Assembly: GCA_964036195.1 (NCBI GenBank)
Contig: OZ038454.1
Location: 26,522,315-26,586,314 of the forward strand
Reading direction: 5' to 3'
DNA length: 64,000 nucleotides
From: Sphaerolaimus hirsutus
Taxonomy: Eukaryota; Nematoda; Chromadorea; Monhysterida; Sphaerolaimidae
Part shown: piece after piece, positions 29,590-38,992 of the stretch
Layout: every line of letters starts with the position of its first letter
How positions within the stretch are numbered: the first letter of the stretch is position 1
Translations under genes and position numbers: made by a program
The notes under the pieces: generated by a model
Seen by the model: the letters and a program-made list of their open reading frames with translations, nothing else
The model's database searches: none
What the model was told of the DNA's origin: nothing

Positions 29590-29830
29590 AGCCAAAAGTT
29601 TGGCCCTTAAACTCAGTAAACCAGTAAACTGAGATCTTGGTAAACTCATAAATCAGCTGTAAATGCATTTAAGTTTACCAGAATGAGGTGTCTCTTAGCT
29701 AGAGTTCACAAAGGTTTAAAATAACTCATTCCGGTAAACTGAAATGTGTTCATACTATTACTATTACTTTCATAGCTGATTTACGAGCACCTGATTTGAG
29801 TTCACCTGTGATAGTAATTAAGTAATAAAA
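29590..29830. repeat. Foldback with GGTAAACTC / GAGTTTACC arms
   Basis: AACTCAGTAAACCAGTAAAC and TCATAAATCAGCTG at the left are mirrored by CATAGCTGATTTACGAGC and GAGTTCACC at the right, with a central AACTCATTCCGGTAAACT. Similar pieces at 10120-10150 and 41110-41270. Confidence 0.5.
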
Positions 29831-29988
29831 CTATGTGCTAGTGCGTGCAGTAACATTGCATTGACCCAAAAAAATATTCTGTCATGCTACATAAATTTGA
29901 CTGTTTTTTTTTTAAATGGTCTCAATGCTCACTATTTTAAAAAATGGTTGAAAAAGATGCCAGCGATACCTAGATGTACCATTTAGAA

Positions 29989-30176
29989 TACCGTATTACC
30001 TCGAAATACCCCCATGGGGGTTTATTATTTCGCCAGCAAATTTTGAGGGGGTTTATTCGAGGGGGGCTTATTATTTCGTTAGAAATTTGTGTGATGGATC
30101 AAAGTAAAGTATTGGCTTTTACATGCCCCCCACTGCTAATAAATGTGACAAAACAGGATATATTTGGAAATAGACC
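29989..30176. mobile_element. Truncated TA foldback, TACCGTATTACCTCGAAATAC
   Basis: Only the left half is recognisable (TACCGTATTACCTCGAAATA, then TTATTATTTCGCCAGC); it abuts a second copy. Confidence 0.5.
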
Positions 30177-30569
30177 TACCGTATTTCCTCGAAATACCCC
30201 CAGGGTTTTTTTTCAGAGTGAGAATTTTGAGGGGGTATTTGGAGGGGGGGGGGAGTAATTCGAGGGGGTTTATTTTTTAGCCAGGAATTAGTTGAACACC
30301 CAGTACTAATAACGTACGCAGACGTAGGAAAATGCAACAAAATCCAGCATGTATAAGTCTCTACAGCCTTATATAAGTATGTAGATGGTATAAACCATGT
30401 TCTAACGTAACACAATCATTGTTTTTAACGTGTGTTATGCATTGCCCGCGTCATAAACCACAGCTTTTGACGTTCTCTTTACACTCAATTTGGGGGGGGG
30501 GGGTTATTAATTCATAGTGCCCATTTTGATGGGGGTATTTTGAGGGGGGTAATTCGAGGAAATACGGTA
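30177..30569. mobile_element. TA foldback, TACCGTATTTCCTCGAAATAC subfamily
   Basis: Ends TACCGTATTTCCTCGAAATA / AATTCGAGGAAATACGGTA with the full core (CAGCCTTATATAAGTATGTA, ATGCATTGCCCGCGTC). Confidence 0.75.
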
Positions 30570-32609
30570 TGTATAAATATATTTTTACTCAAACTAGCAT
30601 AGTACATAAACTACCCTGCGTGCTTGGCCAAATATTTAGGCATTTGTTTGCCGCGAGTACACCATACCGGAACAAACCAGTACATATACACTTGTCATGA
30701 ATCCGTGTATTCAGCTGTTTTTCGACTACACGATTCACGAGGTTTTTTACCGCACTTTTCCCTCAATTCCCACCTCACCGGCCGCTTGCCGCTGCAGTGC
30801 ACTGCACTGGGCCCGAAGGTCCAGGTTATAAATGCGTGTTGTAAATTTTAAGGAAACGTGTCCGAAGACTGTAGGTTTTTCAGAACGTGCGATGAACCAC
30901 TCGGTGGCTCACGCTGTTCCGTTTCACGCGGCACGCACAGCACTCACACTCAGCATAAGCAGCGCGGTAATTAGAGCAGTTGTTAATTAGCTAACTAAGG
31001 GAAATCGGTTAGTACTTAGTGTCAATACAAAAGGGGGTCCAAGTTGGGTTGAGAAGAGAGTTTATTTTTTGGGGTGATGGAAGAACAGTAGCGGCAGAGT
31101 AGAAGCAAAATCAGCTTACGTCGCATCGACGAAGTTGGAGGAAAACAATTTCGGCTACTTATAAGGCAATCAAGACTACCATAATCAACTTGAATAAAAA
31201 GCTAAAAAAGACATAAAATTGCGAGGTTACAAAATCACTTTCAAATCACATAAGCTCTGATGTAAGCACTTAGTAAAATCGTACGTAACACAGCTGCTTA
31301 TAAAAAAGGAGCACTAGTTAACAAAAGTAATTAAAAAGCTTCATGTGACATGGGGCTTAATCTATAATTTACAAGTTTACTTGATATGACAATTACTCAC
31401 TTCCATAATTACCTACAAATCCCTACTTAACATAGAACAACTTAAAACAGATAACAGTGCAGTGCAACGCATATTTACAAAAACAGAATGAACAAAGTAT
31501 GTACAAAGGCGATTACGGCATCATAGTTCAACACGGCAATTTAAGCTAATCAATAATTAGACAGCTAACACAAGCTTACAACTAATGTTAATTAATTAAG
31601 ATACAGAACGATTAATTAAGCTCGTGGGAATGAAAGGCATTGGCGTGAAACGATATATACAACAATTTCTACATGTCACATGGAAACTTTGTTTGGGGGT
31701 TTTGTATTCATAAGTTACGGTAGCCAGAAAATGCTCGCGGGCGCGAAATGCTTATCACCTCCAACCCCGCGACCCACTATTGTGACTATCCGGTCAGCTA
31801 GCGCCCGTGAGAAAGGTTTCAGCCCGATGGCCACACCCTTCCGAGCGCGAGGAGATATTTATGCTAGGGCGGCGGAAAAATATTTTTTTGGACTGCGACT
31901 TGTCACTTGGGGCGTTATCAGAAGCTGTTCCTACCACCCACCGATACTAGATGACGCACGACAATCTAGTCAACATGGGGAGGAACACGGAACAGTACTT
32001 TTGTATTTTTTGAGTGAAATTCATTGTTCCTGGCTTCCGGTCGCCACCTACCTATCAGCCGTCAGTCTCCGCCTCTGCCCAAAGATAAGTAAAGGGTAGA
32101 ATGTGCTTTAGACCGCCCAGAGAGTCACAACAGTGTGCCGGCGAGCCCAAAGGCGGCCACACGCCGCGCCGCGGCATTTCAAAGTGAAAAATGTGAAATT
32201 CCCCTCTCACCTTATGCCATGTGGAATGCAGTTACGCCTAAGCTAGACATAACCTAGCCAATTTGACTTAAATAGATTTAGCGCACAAAACAGCAATTAA
32301 AATTGGGGGGGCAAGGAAACGAAATTGTGCAGAGCACTACAACCACTAAAAAACATGGCGAACTCGGTCAGCCCATGTAGCGGCGTCGATCTTGCGATGC
32401 AGTGCTCTGACGGGGTACTGCGCAGCCCACTGCAGGGCTGTGCATGCCATGCAGTCCCCGTTGCCGTCGAAAAGCCGTCGTAATGTCTGAGAAAGTTTAC
32501 CCAAATTTGATTCACAAAATACATAGTAGTTTACGTTCCGTGAATTATCATCGCATTTGTTTGTCTAAAATTTTGTGGGGTGGTGTTTTTCCCATCGTAA
32601 AAACGCTCT
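30570..32609. other. Repeat-poor island with locally higher GC; function unknown
   Basis: About 2 kb with none of the foldback families. GC rises at 30770-30980 and 31730-32220. A 139-codon frame runs 31680-32099 on + and a 42-codon one starts at ATG 32355 in a fair initiation context, but neither shows a domain. GTTATAAATG at about 30824 could be a TATA box. Possible explanations are exons or UTR of a gene I cannot reconstruct, or an old LTR-type element. I do not call a gene. Confidence 0.3.
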
Positions 32610-32611
32610 TA

Positions 32612-33890
32612 CACACTCCTGGAAAAATGTCTTTATCCCTTTGATTTATTTGGTTCAATGGTGAACCAAACATTAAATATGGGTCACTGAGGGGTGGAAC
32701 TCATACATAGAAGGGGTAATTATGTCAACAACCCACACTAGAAGTATGGCCTCCCTAGTGCGTATATGGTCAATATATCATTAATCGCAGCGCGAATGCA
32801 GTGCCTTCCGCAATTTTTTCTTGCTTTTTTACATTTTTTTGCTTAATGCGCGTAGTCGTGTGCTGGCACGGTGCCAACATTTCGTTTTGTTGATAAATTC
32901 AAAAATATGAACCATGCCGGGTCGATATTTGTCTGCCAACCGACCGCAGACGATTTTGAACATGATGCGAAATCAATGTGAGTGCAGAGCAGAGTTGTTA
33001 AAAGTACCAAACTTTTTTGAAAGTATACGTAAATGTAAAGTATTTATTTTATACTCACCCCCTGAGTACAGAAAACGTAAAGTAAATTTTTTTATTTTAC
33101 TCATGAGTCAATATGGGTAAACGTACTTTTCCCTCAGAAAACGTAAACATGAGTACTTTTGAGAAATGTCGCCAAAATTTTCGCTCAAAATCACCCATTT
33201 TTGTAACTTTTTGCCTGTTTATGCAATTTTTGACTATATATATGGTTCTATTCCCATTTTCGACTAGTTTCACATATTTTTGCATATTTTCTCCTATTTC
33301 TTCCTTCTATGCCTTTAAAAATCTATATAAAAGACGATCTGAAAAACGTTTTCTGTACTCGAGTACTTTCAAAAGTATACGTAAAAGCGAGTACCGAAAC
33401 TTTTTTCAGAGGAAACGTAAACGTATTTACTGTGTACTCGAGTATACGTATTTATAGAGTAAAAGTAAATACGTTTTAACAACTATGGTGCAGAGTATAC
33501 CATTTTGTCCACTGCGTATACCACTGCTTGCAAAGTCCTCTGCGTATACCATTTTTAATACCAATTGGCAAAGTGATAAATATTTGGGCAGTGCATTGTT
33601 TTTTTTACATCGCATTGCAGTTTTTTTCATCGTTTTACCATGTTTTCTTCTTTGTTTTAACATTTTAGGAAAAGGGATAAAGACTTTTTTCCACTGGAAA
33701 TTTGACTTTGGATCGCTGCCAAACGAGCAGCAAAGCACCCAGAAACCTAAAAATCGACATGTGGCATAAAGGCACCTTTATCTACAAGAATTCATCCCAT
33801 GTATATCCCGACACAGGTTGCACGTTAGCGGGGGAGACATCGAATTTTTTTGTTCCTGATCAGGAAGATAAAGACATTTTTCCAGGGGTG
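32612..33890. mobile_element. Mariner-like element, CAC(A)CTCCTGGAAAAATGTC ends, TA duplication
   Basis: Left end CACACTCCTGGAAAAATGTC, right end GACATTTTTCCAGGGGTG, flanked by TA at 32610-32611 and 33891-33892; TIRs agree for about 25 bp with one gap. The interior has no intact transposase. A hAT-like element is inserted at 32990-33487. Confidence 0.7.
32990..33487. mobile_element. hAT-like element, CAGAGTTGTTAAAA/CAACTATG ends (nested)
   Basis: Perfect 8-bp duplication GTGCAGAG (32982-32989, 33488-33495). Subterminal units AAAGTATACGTAAA and ACTCGAGTAC. Confidence 0.9.
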
Positions 33891-33892
33891 TA

Positions 33893-34458
33893 GGTATCTT
33901 TCTAAAATAGACACTCATTTAATCATCTAGGACACTCATCAACCTAACAAAACAACTTCAACGCCCCCAGGGTGTCACTACGTATGCAGGCTGGGGATCA
34001 GTAAATAAATGCATCATTCAATCTAAATAGCCCGGTTTAATTGGGCGTCATGTGACCGCACAACGGGTAGGTTGTTTGCGCGCCGCGTGGCGTTCCGACA
34101 CTATTATTTGAAAAGTATTTCTGCAACACCGCGTCGAAACACTACACGTCCTGCAGCCCCGACGACGGTCTGCACAACAAAAAGTACAGGGTGCGTCGGT
34201 TTGAGTGGCACTTTTTGTCTTGTTTTGTCTGTGTTTCGCGGTAGACAGGGGTCGCAGAGAAATGAGGGGTTGCGCTACTACTGTGTTTGGAAGTGGGCAG
34301 GATGTGTGTGAGGCTGCGCGTTGCCACACGCTTCCAACAGAATTTTTTCCTGAATTTTTTGGCACGTCTCTACACCACATGTTTGAGATAGCTAGATGCA
34401 CTTCACGTGCTTCCAAAATTGTGGAAACCACTTCCCATACTGACTGGGGTTTCTATAC
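33893..34458. other. Intergenic segment with moderately GC-rich core, unassigned
   Basis: 34040-34350 is richer in GC than its surroundings and has open frames on both strands, the longest 127 codons on minus (34048-34431) with many Cys and Arg. I recognise no domain; it may be the decayed coding part of a transposon. Confidence 0.3.
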
Positions 34459-34546
34459 TAGTGATGTTAAAAGCGCCAGGACTTTGGCGCCAAGCGCCAA
34501 AAACGGCGTGGCGCTTTTCCCACACCCTCCCAACACCAAGCGCCAA

Positions 34547-36003
34547 TGGCACCACACAAGCTGGTTTTCAATGATCCCTCTGTAAAAACCCATTATTTAG
34601 TTTTCAATATCATTTAAACACTATGTGTAATCACAAAAATGGCCACCATCTTTGTTTTTTAAATATTTTTCCACCGGAAGAACACATATTTGAAAACTCT
34701 GGTAAAATGCTGCAGACAAAATATTTGTTTGTGGAATAAGTATGCATTTGTAGGACAAGCTGTAAGCGGCATGTGATGCAGAAAATTATGCTTTATTTTG
34801 TGGACTGTATTGTATATTTTTACCGCTGTGATACATTTTTTCAAAAAATTAATTCATTTTCTAACTATAAATATTTATATTTTCTAACTATAAATATATA
34901 AATATATAAATATGTGTGGCTTTTCATTTCCTTCCTTGTCAAAGTGATCCAATACATTTTTGCCATGCAATTCTTTGATAAAATTGTGCAAATAACATGC
35001 AGCCATAACCAGTTTGCTGACCCTGTGTAGTTCCATTAAAATTTTCATTAGCAGGATGCGCCACTGAGCAGCCAAAATCCCAAAAATGCATACTACACAG
35101 TGGCATGCATGGGACAACCTGTAATGCAAGATCATTCATAGTCATTGCATGGTCCACATAAATTTCACAAAGAGAAATTTAACTGGTAGTTGTGCCTTTG
35201 AACCCTTTGTAACAGTAGTACCAAGTCCAAGATTCTGTGTTGTTGATAAATGCATGAATTCTTTCATTTTATATATACTTTTCAAAATTAGTAATAAGTT
35301 ATGGAAACAGGTGACATATGCAGTTGTCGCCTGAAACGTTGCCACAGCAACATAATTAAAATTTTTTTTTTCGTTTTATATTAATCCCAAGTTTTCTACG
35401 ACCCTATCATTAGATGCTGCAAAAAATACAGCATCTACAGTGCCAATTTTACATGAACCCATTCATCCAGTGGTTTTTAAAGGAGTTTGGAGTAAGTTGA
35501 CAAAATTTTGTAAACTGGTGATGCAGGGCGACAATTTTGCTACTTTTGGTGTGTACAGCGATGCATTTTCACATATGTTCCACAGATATTGAAAACTGGC
35601 AGCAGTCTGGCTGGCTGAAAACGTACAGCAATGTCACCATACGTCGCTGTACATCACCCTCCAGTTACATCAGTTTTCAAAAATGTTTATACATTTGAAA
35701 ACTGGAATGTACATTTTTGAAAACTACATTATTCAATTTGAAGTTTTCAAAATTGTCTTCAGAGTATTATGTTGGTGACACGTCGCCGCTACAGAGGCGA
35801 CGGGTCGCCCTACAGTTTTCAAAAATGTTCTGCAAATGTGAACTTTGAATGGCAAATGTGACTTGCCAAAACCAATATTCACATATGCTTTCACTTATTG
35901 AAAAATAAAAGTGCAAATTGCACACTTTTGAAAACCGTACAGCAACGCGTCGCCCAGAAGAGTTTTCAAAAAGGAACATTGAAAACCAGCTTGTGTAGCC
36001 ACA
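34547..36003. mobile_element. Element with CCACACAAGCTGGTTTTCA ends carrying a decayed PIF/Harbinger transposase
   Basis: Left CCACACAAGCTGGTTTTCAA and right TTGAAAACCAGCTTGTGTAG are inverted. Relatives lie at 41088-41289 and 53070-54487. The interior carries transposase remnants on minus (34884-35345), plus TTTTCAAAAATGTT units toward the right. Confidence 0.6.
34884..35345 (-). pseudogene. PIF/Harbinger transposase remnant (C-terminal DDE region)
   Basis: The minus frame at 35135-34884 contains HYRLSHACHCVVCIFGILAA then QWRILL and, further on, MAACYLHNFIKE. The pattern of a YRLSRAR-like segment, FGILxxRWRI and CxLHNF is the hallmark of the C-terminal part of PIF/Harbinger (DDE_Tnp_4-type) transposases. 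Upstream, another frame (35345-35142) may hold the preceding part, separated by stops and shifts. The N-terminal catalytic part is not recognisable, so this is a broken copy; it is the only transposase trace seen for the TAA-flanked MITEs. Confidence 0.6.
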
Positions 36004-36297
36004 TTGGTGCCAGAGCAAAATGGCGACAAGCGCCAGAAGAGCCATGATGCTTTTTGCTTTGGCGCTAGTGCCAAGCGCCAGCGCCAGGCATTTTTTCCTG
36101 GTGCCGGGAAAAAATAGCGCCAAGTGCCAAAAGCGCCATAGCGCTTTTCATGGGTGTGGCGCCAAGTCCCAATGGCACCACAGCAAAAGAGTGCCAAGCG
36201 TCAAAAGCGCCATGGCGATTTTTGCTTTATTGGCGTTAGCGCCAGGCGCCAGCGCCATGGCTCTTTTACATCACTATTCTACACACATCACCGACAT

Positions 36298-36601
36298 TAC
36301 TGTATTTGCTCAAATAATTTCCCATCTTGAATAGTTCCCCCGTGTCCGATCCGTGAGGAAAAACCAATGCCCCCTTGAATAATTCCCCTGTTTAGGCGTG
36401 TGATAACTTCAATGTTAAATTTGATTAAAAAATGCTAACGTGACATTCATTAACAAAGCATAAATATTTTATGGAATGAGTTGCCTGTAGGCATATGTTC
36501 GAAAAGTTTCACGAAATAATAATCCCCCTCGAATAAACCCCCCCTTGAAAGTCCAATGAAAAAAAATATTCCACAGAGGGACTATTCCCTCGGATACAGT
36601 A
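36298..36601. mobile_element. TA foldback, TACTGTATTTGCTCAAATAA variant
   Basis: Left TACTGTATTTGCTC and right GATACAGTA with TTGAATAATTCCCC units. Degenerate copy just past the hAT element. Confidence 0.5.
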
Positions 36602-36685
36602 CACCTACATTTGTTTGCCAGTGCCATATTGACAAGCGTGAGGAAGCATTTCAAGTTTGCAAATCAGCGTGAAGGCACTTCATGG

Positions 36686-36958
36686 TACCGTATTTCCTCG
36701 AAACTTTGAAACGAATAACTGAGTGAAGTCAGGGCAGGGTTTATGCGTATAAGTATACGGTTATACATTTACGTCTATAAAAACATAAACATCTAGGTAA
36801 TTGTTTTGATTTTTCTGCGTTTGAGTATGTGGTCTTTCACAAATTTCTGGGGAAATAATAGACGCCCCGTTGAATAAGACCCCCCTCCTCGAATTAACCC
36901 CCAGAAAATTTGCTGGCGAAATAATACCCCCCTGGGGGTATTTCGAGGTAACACGGTA
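36686..36958. mobile_element. TA foldback, TACCGTATTTCCTCGAAA, partly deleted
   Basis: Left end TACCGTATTTCCTCGAAA, right TATTTCGAGGTAACACGGTA. The right half (GACGCCCC ... GCTGGCGAAATAATA) matches the TTACCTCG subfamily. Confidence 0.6.
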
Positions 36959-37598
36959 TATTTATTTCATGGGAAGAGAAAATAAAAAATACCTCATTTA
37001 GGTATATTTATTTATATTTTATTATATCTTCTCTGGGTTTCTTTCAGCATTTTGAATTTTTTAGATTCTGAGATTTTATTTTCTTAATTTTTACATTGGA
37101 ATTTCTGAAAACCACCAATTTTCGAACGATAAATTTAATGGCACGTTGCCAGCAAAAATCTGGACCGATTCGATCACCTGACGTGCACCTGGGGCGATCT
37201 GGGCTACGCCTTGATTATCCAAAGTCATTAGTAAAGTAAATAACATTGTTAACCTAATCCTCGTTCGGTAGAATAATAGGTCACGATGAATATTGGAAAC
37301 GGCAACGGTTTTTAATGGTGCCAAAGGGGGCCAGTACTAGGGCAGTCGCCTTCTGAAATCCTATATGGGCTGAAACCTGGGCTGAGTAATGCAACACTGT
37401 CAGCGACATTCTTGCACCTGGCGCAGTATAAAGCGCCCGGTGCCTTTTACAGCACCATTTTTCGCTGGCGTCTTATGACTGGTGTGAAATGGCGCGATTT
37501 CATGGCTATGGCGCCATGGTTTTTTGCGGACGTTTTTCAATCACTGCTTATCCCGCTAAAGGCGACCATTTAATGAGTAATGCTTGTAAATATTTAAC
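36959..37598. other. Intergenic DNA with GGCGCC-type relics
   Basis: 37420-37540 has GGCGCAGTATAAAGCGCC and GGCGCCATGG motifs, probably a decayed hAT-like element ending about 37545 (CAATCACTGC). No gene seen. Confidence 0.35.
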
Positions 37599-37650
37599 TA
37601 CCGTATTTCCTCGAAATACCCCCCAGGGGGTATTTCGAGGAAATACGGTA
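37599..37650. repeat. 52-bp perfect palindrome: minimal TA foldback element
   Basis: TACCGTATTTCCTCGAAATA followed by CCCCCC, then AGGGGG and TATTTCGAGGAAATACGGTA: both terminal arms with nothing between them. It is the smallest copy of the family and shows exactly where the terminal repeat is. Confidence 0.9.
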
Positions 37651-37744
37651 GTGACACCCTGACTAAAGTGCTAAATACAAAAAAAAGTTCCAACACAACA
37701 AACAACCACAAATTAGCTTCATATAATCCAGTGACTTCACACCT

Positions 37745-37965
37745 TGCACCTGTGGTTCACACTGGAAGCGTGCCAACGATACTTGAAGCATGCGATTTTC
37801 ATAAAGCTTGAAAAAATTTATTGCTGTTATAACTTTACAAGTAAGTGTACGTATGTACCCACAACATTAAATTTGTGATAATTTTTAAAAAATCGCATGC
37901 TTTTATTATAATTGGCACGCTTCCAACGTGAGACATAAGTCAATGCGAGTGCAGGGTATCAAGTC
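37745..37965. repeat. Foldback repeat, CGATTTTCATAAAGCTTG family
   Basis: ACTGGAAGCGTGCCAACGAT and GCATGCGATTTTCATAAAGC at the left; AAAAAATCGCATGC and TTGGCACGCTTCCAACGTGA at the right. Confidence 0.6.
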
Positions 37966-37985
37966 CGCCGCGTATACACAACGAT

Positions 37986-38763
37986 TACCGTATTTGCTTG
38001 AATAATCCCCCTGGGGGATTATTATTTTGTCAGACATTTTTGAGGGGGGAACTATTCGAGGGGGGGAATTATTCAAGGGGGGAATTATTATTGCGTCAAA
38101 ATTTTCAAGCATGTTTCCATCAACTCATTTCCCAAATGATGCCTTATGCTGCGATTACAGCTCGGGCGTAAAATTGACCAGCGTAAAATTGATTTTTGGG
38201 CGTAAAATTAATTACAGGTGAATGGATAAAGATATGGCATTGTAATTTCAGTCAAAGAAAGCGCACATGCAGATGTTGCTTGTGTCCAAAGCTCATCAGT
38301 TTATTTTAATTGCACTAGAAGTTATGAGTTTTGGCACAAATTTTTTTAATTTTACACCCAAATTTTACGCCACTTACAGCGCATAATTGACAAAATTGTG
38401 CTAAAATTCATAACTCCCAGTACGATTAAAATAAACTCATGAGCTTTGGACACAAGAAACGTCTGCATCTAAGCTATCTTTGACTGAAATAACAATGTCA
38501 TATCGTTATCCATTCATCTGTAATTAATTTTATGCCCAAAATCAATTTTACGCCCGGTCAATTTTACGCCCGAGCTGTAATCGCAGCATAATAAACACAA
38601 TAACGTGCCATTTTTGTTAAAATTAGGTAGAACAGATCAATCAAATCTTTAAACGGGGGGATTATTCGAGGGGGGGAATTATTATTTCCCCACTCGTCTT
38701 ACAGGGGGGGATTATTCGAGGGAGGGAATTATTCAAGGGGTGAACTATTCAAGCAAATACGGT
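37986..38763. mobile_element. TA foldback, TACCGTATTTGCTTGAATAA subfamily, with nested MITE
   Basis: Ends TACCGTATTTGCTTGAATAA / TTCAAGCAAATACGGTA with GGGGGGAATTATT units. A PIF/Harbinger-like MITE sits in its middle (38147-38588). Confidence 0.75.
38147..38588. mobile_element. PIF/Harbinger-like hairpin MITE, TGCTGCGATTACAGCTCGG ends (nested)
   Basis: TTA (38144-38146) and TAA (38589-38591) flank inverted ends TGCTGCGATTACAGCTCGGG / CCCGAGCTGTAATCGCAGCA. Arms are about 215 bp. Confidence 0.8.
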
Positions 38764-38926
38764 ATATAAAAAGTCACGCTACATCTGCGCCAACAATCTA
38801 CCCAAACACAAATAGTGGCATTTAAATCGGCACACCCTGTACATCAGGCCAGCCATTCATAACGCCGCCAGCGTCACAAACTAAACGCAGTCAGCTATCG
38901 TTCGGCAGCTGCGGCGGCGCGACGAC

Positions 38927-38992
38927 ATGCAGCCGAGACGCGGCGACTTGTGCTGCATCGTGTGCGGCCTGGTCCTGGTGGCTGTGGCATTG
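38927..38992 (+). CDS. Cys-rich protein exon 1: signal peptide
   Basis: ATG at 38927 preceded by GACGAC; 22 codons of which LCCIVCGLVLVAVAL is the hydrophobic core. Donor GCATTG|GTCAGT, phase 0. Confidence 0.7.

Larger units (their letters stand above)
34459..36276. mobile_element. hAT-like element, TAGTGATGTTAAAAG ends, GGCGC units, with nested element
   Basis: TIRs TAGTGATGTTAAAAGCGCC / GGCTCTTTTACATCACTA flanked by TTCTATAC (34451-34458) and TTCTACAC (36277-36284), 7/8. GCCAAGCGCCA-type units fill both ends. Most of the interior (about 34550-36000) is a separate insertion with ACACAAGCTGGTTTTCAATG ends. Confidence 0.75.

Noticed and set aside
31680..32099. 139-codon frame in the repeat-poor island
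   Set aside because: No domain, no splice-compatible neighbours, and composition only partly coding-like; noted as an unexplained island instead.
34048..34431. 127-codon minus-strand frame with Cys/Arg-rich end
   Set aside because: No recognised domain, competing frames on the other strand; kept only as an unassigned segment.
34205..34585. 126-codon frame that could suggest a DNA-binding transposon protein
   Set aside because: I could not find the Cys/His spacing of THAP, BED or other transposon zinc fingers, and the frame runs into the hAT-like element end.
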